A stretch of 64,000 bases of DNA from contig CAMZMU010000012.1 of the NCBI GenBank assembly GCA_947311845.1, forward strand, positions 4,378,290-4,442,289, given 5' to 3'. The notes beneath the pieces are model-generated. The model was given only the letters and a program-made list of their open reading frames with translations. It had not been told where the DNA came from and did not search any database. Shown here one piece after another: positions 21,938-33,714 of the stretch. A program made the position numbers and the translations under genes. This stretch comes from Poa pratensis (taxonomy: Eukaryota; Streptophyta; Magnoliopsida; Poales; Poaceae). Position 1 is the first letter of the stretch. Every line of letters starts with the position of its first letter.

Positions 21938-24900
21938 TCTCCCCCCCCTTGGAAAAGAGTCGTCCTCGACTCTTGGTCATCCTCATCGCTTGATGTTCCA
22001 AGGTATGGCGATAGGTCGGCGACGTTGAAGGTGTCATGGACCAAGTGTTTGGAGTTGGAGATGTCGATCTTGTAGGCATTGTCGTTGATGCGCTTGATAA
22101 CCTTGAAAGGTCCATCTCCACGAGGGTGAAGCTTGGACTTCCTTGCATCCGGAAAGCGATCTTTGCGAAGGTGTAGCCACACAAGGTCTCCTTCTTCAAA
22201 TATCATGGCGCGCTTGTGTTTGTTCATCTTCGTAGCATGGTCTTTGTTGTGCTTCTCGAGAGTAGTTCTTGTTTCCTCATGGAGCTTCTTCATGTAAGCG
22301 GCTCGCTTGTCGAAGTCCATGTTAACTTGCTCACGGAGTGGAAGTGGTAGCATGTCGAGCGCGGTGTAGGGGTTGGCCATAGACGACCTCGAAGGGTGTT
22401 CTCTTTGTTGCGCGGTGTAGTGCTCGATTGTAGGCGAACTCGGCGTGTGGGATGCACTCTTCCCAATTCTTCAAGTTAGGCTTGATCAACACACGAAGGA
22501 GTGTAGATAGGCTTCGGTTCACCACTTCGGTTTGGCCATCGGTTTGAGGGTGGTATGCGGTGGAGAATAGTTGCTTGATTCCCATCTTGGCCATCAAAGT
22601 CTTCCAAAAATAGCTCACGAACTTGGTGTCACGATCCGACACAATGGTCTTGGGCACTCCATGAAGACGGACGATTTCCCTGAAAAACAAAGTAGCAATG
22701 TGTGAAGCATCGTCGCTCTTGTTGCAAGGTATAAAGTGTGCCATTTTAGAGAAGCGATCAATGACGACAAAGATGGAATCCTTGTTTGTTTTAGTGCGTG
22801 GGAGTCCTAAGACAAAATCCATAGCTATATCGGACCATGGGTGATGTGGAATAGGCAATGGTGTGTATAACCATGAGAGTTTAGAGTAGACTTAGCTTTG
22901 AGACATGTAGAACATCGTCGAACTAGGCGTTCCACATCACGCTTCATTCTAGGCCAATAGTAGTTGGTGGAGAGCATGGCATAGGTCTTGTCGCGTCCAA
23001 AGTGACCCATGAGTGTCCTCCATGAGATTCCTTCAAAAGGACCAAACGAAGCGAAGACTCGGGTATACATAGTTTGTTAGCCTTAAACAAGAAACCTTTG
23101 TGCAAATAGAAATCACCAATTCCTTTGTGCTCCGAACATTGAGCGAAAATGTCTCCAAAGAAAGCATCGGTAGCATACAACTCTTTAATCTCATCCAAAC
23201 CCAAGACACTAATGTCAAGACGTGTAAGTAGGTTGGCCTTGCGGGATAGAGCATCCGCGACCACATTGTCTTTACCTTTCTTGTATTTGATTACAAAAGT
23301 GAAAGACTCAATGAACTCAACCCACTTAGCATGTCTTTTGTTCAAATTTGTTTGACTTTTCAAATATTTCAAGGATTCATGGTCGGAATGAATGACAAAT
23401 TCCTTAGGACGAAGGTAATGTTGCCACACATCCAAAACACGAACCAAAGCAAATAACTCTTTGTCATAAATGGGGTAATTCAAGCGAGCTCCATCTAGTT
23501 TCTCACTATGGTATGCGATGGGTCTACCATTTTGCATAAGCACTCCTCCAATGCCCAATCCACTTGCATCGCATTCAATCTCAAATGTCTTAGAGAAATC
23601 CGGAAGGGCAAGGAGTGGTGCTTCGGTTAATAACCGTTTGAGCTCATTGAAAGCAAAATCATGTGCATTGCCCCAAATGAAAGGTACATTCTTCTTTGTA
23701 AGTTCATGGAGGGGGCAAGCAATTGTGGAAAAATCCTTGATGAAACGGCGGTAAAATCCGGCAAAACCAAGAAAACGTCTCAACTCCTCAAGTGATGTCG
23801 GAAAAGGCCAAGTCCGAATTGCTTGTATCTTGCATCATCAACTTCACTCCATCCGAAGAAACAACAAAACCCAAGAAAACAAGTTTGTTGGTGGCAAAAG
23901 TGCACTTAGAAAGATTTGCATAAAGCTTTTCATTGCGAAGAACCAACAAAACTTGAGCAACATGAGAAGTGTGCTCTTCCAAAGACTTGCTATAGATAAG
24001 GATGTCGTCAAAGTATACCACAACAAATTTCCAATGAAAGGACGCAAAACATGATTCATGAGACGCATAAAGTAGAAGGTGCATTGGAAAGACCAAATGG
24101 CATGACGAGCCACTCATAAAGACCAAGCTTAGTTTTAAATGCGGTCTTCCATTCATCACCTTCACACATGCGTATTTGGTGATATCCACTTTTAAGATCA
24201 ATTTTGGAGAATATAGCGGAACCACAAAGCTCATCGAGCATATCATCAAGGCGAGGGATAGGATGGCGATACCGAACGGTGATGGCGTTGATGGGGCGAC
24301 AATCCATGCAAAGGCGAAGAGTGTTGTCGTGCTTGGGTACCAAGATGACGGGCACGGCACGGACTCAAGCTCTCGCGGATATGTCCCATGGCAAGAAGTT
24401 CTTGTATTTGCCGCTCGATCTCCTTTGTCTTCGGGGTTGGTGCGGTAAGGAGCGCGGTTTGGTAGCGGTGCGCCGGGAACAAGGTCGATGCGGTGCTCGA
24501 TTCCGCGTAGAGGAGGTAGTCCCGGTGGCACTCTTGAGGGAAGACATCTTCAAAGTCCTTCAAAAGAGACAACAAAGAAGGAGGAAGGTTTGTGAAAGTG
24601 TTAGTCATAGAAACTTCACCCTTGCATATGAGCACATAGTGTAGGGTGGATGGGTTTTCTCTCAACTCCCTCATCTCTCTTTTGTGGCAAATAGTGTAAG
24701 TTTTGTGGGAACTCTCTTTGAAGTGTCACACTCATTTGGCTTGTGGCTCTCACTCACTTTATGGTGGGTCTCTCGCTCACCACTCATCTCACTAGACGAA
24801 CGATCTTGTTGTGCCCTTGCAATAGTCTTGGCGTTGTCGGCGATGACTTGACTTGGTGTCATGGGACGAAGGACGAAGGTCTTGTCGTTGTTCTTGAAGC

Positions 24901-25262
24901 TATAGTAGTTTGTCCTTCCATCATGCATAGCACCCTTGTCAAATTGCCATGGACGCCCAAGGAGTAAGTGACAAACGTTCATAGGCACAACATCACAATC
25001 AACCGTATCTTCATAGGCTCCAATCTTGAAGGACACTTGCACCATGTGTTGAATCTTGACGGCTCCGGTATCACTCAACCATTGCACATGGTAAGGATGT
25101 GGGTGCTTCTTGAACTTCAAGTTGAGCTTATCACAAAGTTCTTTGCTCGCTAGGTTGTGGCAACTTCCACCATCTATGATGACCTTGAGGACTTTCCATT
25201 GATTCCCGCTCTAGTGTGAAACAAGTTGCATCTTTGGTCTTCTTCTACTTGAACATTGGTGG
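21938..25262 (-). pseudogene. Element C pol: protease, RT, RNase H, integrase (frameshifted)
   Basis: The protease segment has VQWLSDTGAVKIQHMVQVSF and HLLLGRPWQFDKGAMHDGRT. RT has [49 protein letters not shown] and FVVVYFDDILIYSK (YFDD). RNase H has [20 protein letters not shown] and [19 protein letters not shown], with [15 protein letters not shown] at its end. Integrase has [36 protein letters not shown] and [10 protein letters not shown], then GDGPFKVIKRINDNAYKID. Roughly ten lost bases interrupt it. The last frame continues through the purine tract into the LTR (GGGDDVARPTSP at the border), as in CRM elements. Confidence 0.8.
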
Positions 25263-26983
25263 TTAAGCTCTTGCCACAACCAAGGAAGGGTTGTTGTCGC
25301 CATCACAATAGATCTCACTTTCTTCTTCTTGAGCACTTTGCATTGTGGCGACCTTGTTCAAAGCATTGTACTCATCTTCACTCATAGATTCATACTCTCC
25401 CATGTCATTGATGATCATGACCTTCTTGTTGGTGCACTCAAAAGATTTGTGCCCTTGTCCGCCGCACTTGTAGCATTGCAAAGTCTTGTGCCGGACGAAG
25501 ATCCTTGAGGCGCCTTGGAGGGAGGTACTTTCTTGAAAGGTTGAGGCGCTTGAGGTGTCGAAGTAGAGACTCTTGGAGGACCTCGAGTGTTCGCTTGAGG
25601 AAGAGCTTGTGAAGGTGTAGGAGTTGACGAAGAAGGCTTGTTGGCGTAGAATGCCTTTGTCTTGAGGTATTTGAGCTCTTCAAGCACGTGGCGCTCGGCC
25701 TTGGAAGCTTGATGTACTAGCTCACCAAAGAGGCATATGGTTGGAACTCCACGATCTTCTTGATGGGATAGTTGAGGCCATTCATGAAACGAGCCATGGA
25801 TTGCTCTTCGTACTCGTTGACATTGGCTCTCATCATGGAGATTTCCATTTCCTTGTAGTACTCGTCAACCGACTTCAAACCTTGCTTCAACTCTTGCAAC
25901 TTCTTGTATAAGTCTCTAGTGTAATGGCTTGGCACGAAGCGCTTGTACATGGTTTCTTTCATTTCAACCCAAGTGTCAATTGGTTGTTGGTGGTTAGCGA
26001 CGCGAGCATCTTGTAGTTGTTCCCACCACAAGAGGCATACTCTTCAAACTCCATCGAGGCTAAGGCAACCTTCTTGTTGTCGGAGAAGCGTTGCACACGG
26101 AAGATCTTGTCAACCTTGAGTACCCATGAGAAGTAAGCTTCCGGATCACTTGTGCCGTAGAACTTGGGTATGTCAAAGCGGACGTTGGTCAAGTCATCAT
26201 AGTCGTCACGTGGCCACCACGTGGGAATGCACGTCCACGTCTCCTTCGGTTGAGTCCATCACCATTGTGTTGGCTTGACTCGTTATCACTTGACTCGGAA
26301 CGTTGGTGTTGGTGACGATCATGAGGAAGCTCTTGACGAGGCGCATGTTGAGGAGGTAGCTCTTGTTGAGGAACGGGTTGCTCGACATTGTTCGCATTGT
26401 CATGGTTTTGATGACGTGGCCTTGGAGGATGACGAGGGTGACGTCCTTGTTCACCAAAGTCATTCGCACCCGGAACGCCATTGTCATTAGCCAATGGGTC
26501 ATGACGATCACGTTGTGGCGGTGGTGGTGATGGTATGCGTTCGCGACGATCATCATTTTGGTGAGGTTGTTCTTGATGCGCATTGGCATTGTTCGCGTGA
26601 AGATCATGTGGTTGTTCAACGATAGGAGGAGGTCGTTCATGGGCGTCGCTCCTTGAATCATGTTGACGTTCTTGTCGAGGTTCATGACGTCCATGATGTG
26701 CTTGTGTCGACCTTGAGGTGCTTCTTGTACGGCTTGAGCGTGAAGGAGCTCGTTGTCGCGCAAGGTTGTTGATAGCTTCGGTCATCCGCTCCATGTTCGC
26801 ATTGATTTCGTTGAAGTTGGCATCATGAGTTTGGAGACGGCGCTCGTAGCGGCCTAAGCCATCACGAACAAGGTGTCGAAGACCGACGAACTCGGATTGG
26901 GTGACATAGCCATGATCACCGCGAACTCCACCATGGATTTCCTCATCCGAGCTTGAGCTTCCGTTTGTACTTCCCCTAAACAT
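25263..26983 (-). pseudogene. Element C gag (frameshifted)
   Basis: It begins MFRGSTNGSSSSDEEIHGG with a long Arg/His/Gln/Pro-rich region. After one shift near 26190 the gag core follows (FDIPKFYGTSDPEAYFSWVL), then WEQLQDARVANHQQPIDTW and YKKLQELKQGLKSVDEYYKE after another. A Pro/Ser/Thr linker leads to the zinc knuckle CYKCGGQGHKSFEC near 25440-25480 and an acidic end. At least four base losses break the frame. The order is normal for chromovirus gag. Confidence 0.8.
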
Positions 26984-28134
26984 TTCTCAAGAACAAGTGA
27001 GATATGTGGTAAGGAAAAACCAAGACAAACTATATCCCAAGTATAATGTGGCTTGAGAGGAGAGTATCCGGTTCTAACACCCAACACACACACTTATGAG
27101 GATAGGAAGGTATGAAGTGGCAAACGAAACAAGCAAACCCGCGACAAGTATATTGTCAAAGGTAGAGAAAATCCACAATGATCAAATTACCAAAGAAACT
27201 CCAACCACAAAGTATCAAGAAACACACACAAAAGCGAATGATGGGGTTGGGCACCAAAGGGCGAGCACTCGAAGATAGACAACCTAACGAAGACTACGTG
27301 CTCAAATGTCACCCAACACAAGAAGGACGCTAGCTCAATTGCTTTTTGTGGGCAACGGATTTGCACAAGAGTTAACACTCACACTCACTTTGGCGGTCTT
27401 AGCTTTGTCGCAACCTACAAGAGATGAACTTGGCACCACTTGATTCTTTTCTTTTCTCTCTTTTTTTTTGATTTTTGCTTTTTGACGATGATTCCTTCTC
27501 TTTTGCTAGTGCCAAGCTCTCTAACGATACACACTCGCCAATACTTGAAGACAAACACTCAACACGTGCAATGCCTCGCAATATCACCGAGCTAGTCCAA
27601 TAGGTTAAGTTGCGCGAAAGGAAGAAGGGCTCACAACGGAAATGATGGTGGGGGAATGTCGAGTCCTTGGTGGCGTCGTCGCTTGGCGTTGATGATGCGT
27701 TGCTGCGGAAGCTTGTCGATGTTGTAGACGTAAAGCACACCAAGAAAGGACTCAAACCAAAGAGAAATGCCAAAACGAACCGAGGAAAAGAAAAATTTGC
27801 TGAAAAATCTGGCCCTGGCGGTAGTACCGCTGCGGCGGTAGTACCGCTGCGCACGAATCTGCGCGATTTTGACTCGAATTTGGGCGAAATTGGGCTCCAA
27901 AATCCTCGAATTCGTGGGAAATTGGCAAAATTAAGGCTAGGGAACGCAAACAAAGGTGGAGGGGGTCCTAAAGCAACAGATCCATGGACAAAAACTACCA
28001 AAAACGCAACGAATCGACAGATCGGCTCGAATCAAGGCAAGGCTATTTTTGGTGGAAATTTTCGAATTTCTCAAAAACGAAGAAAAATTTGGTGGATTTG
28101 GTGGAAACACAAATCAAATCCGTGTCAACCTAGA
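26984..28134 (-). other. Element C 5' leader
   Basis: About 1.15 kb between primer site and gag, without a family-type ORF. Two GGCGGTAGTACCGCTGCG units (27817-27853) repeat the palindrome of the LTR. Confidence 0.6.
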
Positions 28135-28146
28135 GCTCTGATACCA
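28135..28146 (-). other. Primer binding site of element C (tRNA-iMet type)
   Basis: The minus strand reads TGGTATCAGAGC, 2 nt from the LTR end. Confidence 0.85.
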
Positions 28147-28148
28147 TA

Positions 28149-29227
28149 TGATGCGGGTAGGTCCCGATTTTCACGGATTTGTGCGGAGGGAAGATGAACA
28201 CGAAGAACACGCGAAGAACGATGAACACAAAGAGGGGAAATCAAACACACAAGGGTAAATAGCAAGTAGCAACCCGGCAAGAATCGACTGGTAACAAATC
28301 CCCGAGGGCAGCCCCCAATCCTCCTCTCCCAAGCACACCTTACTCTTAGGATTGTTTGTCCAATTGGTCAATCCAACCAATCCAACCTAGCCACCTAAAG
28401 ATGGAAGATTAGCAAGTAATCGCAACTACAAGCGGAGCCTTGGTATCCACGCAGGGATCTTCTCCTCAAGAGGAGGCCTTGGTTCATCTCCACATGTGGA
28501 GGTCTTGATTCATCTCCATAGGAGGAAAGAGACACTTTGAGAAGAAGGAGCAAGGCTCTACTTTAGTTCCCAAATCATAGTCTAACCCTAACCCTAGGCT
28601 GAGGAGGAGTATTTATAGTCCATGAGGCGAAGGGGTAAGTTGTGGGCCGTTACATGGGCTTCAGCCCGAATCTTCCCAGTCCAGCGGTAGTACCGCTGCG
28701 CCAGCGGTAGTACCGCTGGGATTAATTGCGCTCCTGGCGGTAGTACGAAGCGGTACCGGGAGGTACCGTAGGGTATCCAGTGGCGTTTTCGGCGTGCCGG
28801 TACCTCCAGCGGTACCTCTGGCGGTAGTACCGTGATCTGGGCCTGGCGGTAGTACCGCTGGGGCGGCGGTAGTACCGCTGCCTGGAACTCCACGCAGGTC
28901 TTCATCTTCAGCGGTAGTACGTCTGGTGCAGCTGCCTGGGTCCTGGCGTAGTACCGGCCCTCCTGGCGGTAGTACCGCCGAGCTGATGCTTCGTCTTCTT
29001 CATCTTCCTCTTGACTCGTTTCTTGTCCAACTTCTGCACTTGCTTGGTGATCTTCTTGGTAGTTGTTCCTGAGTATGCACAACGTATCCGAATGAAGTAG
29101 CAAACCATTCAAAGGAGTGTCGAGATCACACATAGATAGGAGCGAATTCACCTTATCATGGAGAGCTTTGATTCTTGCTCTTGTCATTGGGCCACTTGTT
29201 GTAGGAGATGTAGGTCGGGCTACATCA
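28149..29227 (-). repeat. 5' LTR of element C
   Basis: About 1079 bp. It differs from the other LTR by about a dozen 1-nt indels but only one or two substitutions by eye. Confidence 0.9.
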
Positions 29228-29262
29228 TCTCCCCCCCCCCTTGGAAAAGAGTCGTCCTCCAC
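29228..29262 (-). repeat. Stray purine-tract and pol fragment of element C outside its 5' LTR
   Basis: TCTCCCCCCCCCCTTGG followed by AAAAGAGTCGTCCTC equals the sequence just inside the 3' LTR (21938-21970). It then joins B sequence at TGGGTGAACC. This is internal sequence on the outer side of an LTR. Confidence 0.8.
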
Positions 29263-29264
29263 TT

Positions 29265-30426
29265 GGGTGAACCTATGCTAATGCACCGCCCTTACTTGGA
29301 CTAATACATACTTGTGATTATACCTCTTGCAAGCATCCGCAGTTACAAGAAAGTAATTAAGATAAATCTAACCACAGCCTTAAACTCTGAGATCCTACGC
29401 TCCCTTGTGCACCGGTATACTAACGAGGGTTTAGGTTTCTGTCACTCCGGCAACCTCACAATTAGCAACCAAATACACAATGCACTCCTCTAGGCCCATA
29501 AAGGTGAAGTGTCATGTAGTCGACGTTCACACGACACCACTAGAAGAATAACACCACAACTTAAATATCAAACCATTAAATATACTCAACATAATTCCAC
29601 TACTAACAGCGTGACTTCTCCCATGTCCTCAAGAACTAATCGAACTACTCACGAGACATCATATGGATCATGATCAGGTGATATAATGGTGGATAACGAT
29701 CTGAACATATACTTTAATTCACCGATAAAACTCAATAGCATCAACCACAAGGAGTAATTAACACCGGGAGAGTTTCCCCTATGAACTAAACAAGGTATAG
29801 CCCTAGATGTTACAGCGGAACGAGATGGTGCAGCGGTGATGGTGGTGATGGCGGTGGAGATGATGATGAAGATGATCCCGACGAAGTCCAGCGTGATGAC
29901 GATGAGGATGGCGATGATCTCCCCCCTCCGGGAAGGAATTTCCCCGGCAGATTTCTCCCTGCCGGAGAGCCTTTTCTCTCTCTGTGGTTTCCGCCTCGTG
30001 GAGGCGGCGGAATATTTTCTCACGGACTCCCCGTCTTAGGGTTTCTGGGGGATGAAGTACGTGAAGGGGGAGCGCCTGAGGTGGGCCAGGGGCACCACAC
30101 CTGGCCAGGGCGCGGCCAAGGTGGGCCCCGCGCCCAGGGGTGGTGTGGCCCCCTCCTGGCCCATCTCAGCCTCCCCTTTTGGCTTAGTCCATTTTCTGAT
30201 AAAATAGGAACATCTGTCTTCTCGGAAATATTTTTAGTGCTCCAGAAATATAGTGCCTTGACGTTGCTTTTTCCAGCTGAAATCTGACTCCGGCAGTTAA
30301 TTATCCAATGATCATCAAACATGCAAAATAAGACAAAATAACATAAGTAACTCCTCTTAATATGAAATATATCATTGAATAACAGTAAATTATGCTATAA
30401 AATAGTGATGCGAAATGGATGTATCA
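29265..30426 (-). repeat. 5' LTR of element B, outer part
   Basis: It resumes at GGGTGAACCTATGC and matches 12023-13179 with about 12 substitutions and four small indels. About 33 bp of LTR present in the other copy between the two parts is missing here. Confidence 0.9.
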
Positions 30427-30431
30427 ATGGT

Positions 30432-31051
30432 TGCAATATTTCTAAAGTAATTAAGTTCTTGCAAAAGCTAGCTAGAAGTCCTAATGCTAGTGCTATAAAC
30501 ATGGCTTTTACTAAACATATTACTAATGCTCTCATACAAGTTAGGGAAGAGAAATTAAAAATGAAGCTTCTATCCCTAGGAAGTTAGAAGATGGTTGGGA
30601 GCCCATCATTAAATTGAAATTGAATGACTTTGATTGCAATGCTTTGTGTGACCTTGGTGCTAGTATTTCTGTTATGCCTAAAAGATTATATGATATGCTT
30701 GATTTAGCACCTTTGGAAAATTGTTACTTGGATGTTCACCTTGTTGATTCTACTATTAAAAAACCTTTGGGAAGAATTGATGATGTTCTTATCATGGTTA
30801 ACAACAATTATGTCCCCGTTGATTTTATTGTCTTGGATATTGAGTGCAATCCATCATGCCCTATTGTGCTGGGAAGACCTTTTCTTAGGACTGTAGGTGC
30901 TATTATTGATATGAAAGAAGGGAATATAAAATATCAATTTCCTCTCAAGAAAGGTATGGAACACTTTCCTAGGAAGAAGATTAAGCCACCTTATGATTCT
31001 ATTGTTCGAACAAATTACAATGTTGATGCTTCTTCACTTGGTAATACTTGA
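30432..31051 (+). pseudogene. Element A protease (end of gag-protease ORF)
   Basis: It continues the gag frame after B. A lost base near 30560 shifts the frame, and the track from 30614 is open to TGA at 31051. It encodes an aspartic protease-like domain with CDLGASISVMPKRLYDML (D-L-G-A in place of D-S/T-G) and CPIVLGRPFLRTVGAIIDM, the second strand motif. DLGAS is normal in Athila proteases. Nothing resembling RT follows, so the stop is the real end of the coding part. Confidence 0.8.
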
Positions 31052-33714
31052 TGCATGCTTTGTGCCTAGCTAAAAGGCGTTAAAGAAAAGCGCTTATGGG
31101 AGGCAACCCATTTTATTTTTCTGCAATTTTTCTTTTATTGAGTCAAGGAGTTTGTTTACTTCTGTAGCAACTCCTTTGTATCTTTATTTTCTCGCATTGT
31201 TGTGCCAAGAGTAGCCTCTAATGATAAGATGATGCTTAATTTTGATTGCTGCGCAGAAACAGATTTTTGCTGTTCACTGTACGAAATTCCTAAAATCACC
31301 AGATTGTTAATTAAATCTGAAATTTTTGTGCGTAATCTTTATGAATGTCTGAAACTTTCATTAGTTCAGAGTTTCTCGATCTGAGCGTCGTAAGTGCCTC
31401 GAAAAAATTCGTCTTTGCGGACTGTTCTGTTTTAGACAGATTATGCCTTTTATTTTTCGCATTCTCTCTTTTACTAGTGTTGAGTGAAATTCTTTTTTGG
31501 GTGGAAGAGCTTCACATAACATCAGTGGCTGTAGCTAATGTTTAAAGTAACAAATCATATTGCGTCTTTATGAACATGTGAATTTTTGATTATGCACTAA
31601 CCCTCTAATGAGATCTACTTTGAGTTTGGTGTGACGGAAGTTTTCAAGGGTCAAGAGAGAAGGATGATATAATAGGATCAAGAAGAGTGAAGAGCTTAAG
31701 CTTGGGGAGGCTCCCATGGATCTCCCCAGCATATTTCAAGAAGACTCAAGCGTCTAAGCTTGGGGATGCCCAAGGCATCCCCTTCTTCATCGTCAAAATT
31801 ATCAGGTCATCTCTAGTGAAACTATATTTTAATTCTTTCACATCATATGTGCTTTTCTTGGAGCGTCTGTGTGCTTTTTATTTTCAGTATTGCACTTTTA
31901 TTTTCAATAAAGCTTGACTGGACCCTAGCATTCTTGATTGGGAGAGAGACACGCTCCGCTTTTTCATGAGAATACTCCTATTCTTCACTTATATTTGTTG
32001 AGTATTCATATCTAGCGCTGTTCAGCTTTTAGCTCTTGTTTTCATGTATCTCTTGTCAGAGCTATTAGCTTTCTTTTGTAGAAAGTACTCTCTTGCTTCA
32101 CTTATATTTGTTTGGAGAGTTGATGAAATAAATTGATTGGTGTTTGGTTGGTTCAGAAAATGTTGCATGTGGTAATTGGTATAAGGAAAAACTTGCTTAA
32201 TCTTGTAGATCACTAAAATGGATAACTTGATGCTTGTCAATTGTTTTGAGTTAACAAGTAGATCATGATTAAATTGTGCATCACATGAGTTAAGCCTATT
32301 AGTGAAGAACTACCGTAAAGCTTGTTGAAAATTTGGTTTGCATCGGTGGTACCTCTAAGGTCTAGATATTTTCTAATAACAGGGTTTGGTTAACAAGGAA
32401 GACGGTATGAAGTCTTATAACGTTTGCAATATGTTTGTCATATAAAACTTGGTGTACGGGTTGATATTCTTGTTTGCTTACATAACCTTGCTAGCCTAAA
32501 CTCTGTACTGAGAGGGAATGCTTCTCGTGCATCCAAATCCTTGAGCCAAAATCCATGCCATTTGTGTCCACCATAACTACCTATATGTGGTATTTCCTTG
32601 CCACTCCAAGTAAATTTTTCATGTGCTACCTTTAAATTATTCAAAATGTTATTATTCCCTTTTTGTGTCAATGTTTACTAGCTCATGAGGAATTAGTGTG
32701 GTTATTCTTTATTCTATTTGTCGAGTGGACTTTTACACCTGGACTAGTGGCATATACATCCGCTTATCCAATAACTTGCAAAAAGAGCTGGCAACGGGGT
32801 GCCCAGTCCCAATTAATTACAACTTTAACCAATTAATTCTCTTCACACTTTTGCCCTGATTCATCAGTAAGCAATGACAAACAGTGAAATACCTGAATGT
32901 GTGTAAACCAAAGAGAAAGAGGGATGATCTGCCTTGCTGGTAGAAATAACGTCCTTCATGGGAGCCGCTCTTAAAAGTCCGTTCGACAGGTAGAATACTG
33001 TTCTCACCCGCTACCATTCGTTGACAATTAACAAACACCTCTCAAAAATAGATACTCCTCCATGGTATGTGATTGATGGAAGGCACCCGAGGATTCGGTT
33101 AGCCATGGCTTGTGTTAGCAAGGTTGGGAGGAGTATCAAATATTTTATGCAATCTCTATATGCTTTCAAAAACCTAAAAGCTCTAGCACATGATTTAATC
33201 CCTGCTTCCCTCTGCGAAGGGCCTTTCTTTTACTTTTATGTTGAGTCAGTTTTCCTATTCTTTCTGTCTTCCACAAGCAAACACTAGTGTCAACTTTGTT
33301 ACAACATGCGTTATATGCAATGTATTGGACTTGTTATACTACTTTGTGTTGACAATATCCATGAGATAAATATGTTGAAAGTTGAAGCAAATGCTGAAAC
33401 TAAATTCTTCCTTTGTGTTGATTAAATACCTTTTGTTAGAAACTATTGCTTTATGAGTTAACACTTATGCAAAACTGTTTGATGCTTGTCTCGAAAGTAC
33501 TATTCATGAAAACGTTTAGCTTGTGTGATTCATTGTTTACTCATTATCTATTTGGTAGCAAATTATAGACCATTGACTTGGATCACTTCATTCATTTACA
33601 TGTGCCTTGCAATATTATATGATCAAGATTATGATAGTAGCATGTCACCTCAAAAATTATTTGTTTTTATCGTTTACCTACTCGAGGACGAGTAGGAACT
33701 AAGCTTGGGGATGC
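31052..33714 (+). other. Element A 3' non-coding region
   Basis: About 2.7 kb with no coherent ORF. GCGCTTATGGGAGGCAACCC follows the stop codon. AAGCTTGGGGA-type purine tracts occur near 31698, 31756 and just before the 3' LTR. The part 32430-33280 is the reverse complement of 13690-14450 in element B, with scattered differences. Confidence 0.75.

Larger units (their letters stand above)
20858..29262 (-). mobile_element. Element C: CRM-like chromovirus (Gypsy) inside the LTR of B
   Basis: Two LTRs of about 1080 bp (20858-21937, 28149-29227) with ends TGATG and CATCA. A tRNA-iMet-type primer site, gag with a CCHC knuckle, and protease-RT-RNase H-integrase follow on the minus strand. The coding frame runs through the purine tract into the 3' LTR, a feature of the CRM clade, and the integrase core ([17 protein letters not shown]) is chromovirus-like. 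No target duplication is found. About 35 bp of C's own purine-tract region lies outside the right LTR, and about 33 bp of B is missing there. Confidence 0.8.
11671..30426 (-). mobile_element. Element B: Athila-type Gypsy retrotransposon with full pol, interrupted by C
   Basis: Inserted in A in the opposite orientation, with a perfect 5-bp duplication ATGGT (11666-11670 and 30427-30431). On the minus strand the order is 5' LTR, tRNA-Asp-type primer site, gag, protease, RT, RNase H, integrase, extra ORF, long 3' region, PPT and 3' LTR. Integrase motifs such as YGKACHLPLELEHKAYWA are characteristic of the Athila lineage. Element C sits in its 5' LTR. Confidence 0.9.

Noticed and set aside
27399..28001. 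200-aa minus ORF upstream of gag in element C
   Set aside because: It is in the leader between primer site and gag, with biased low-complexity composition and no family match.
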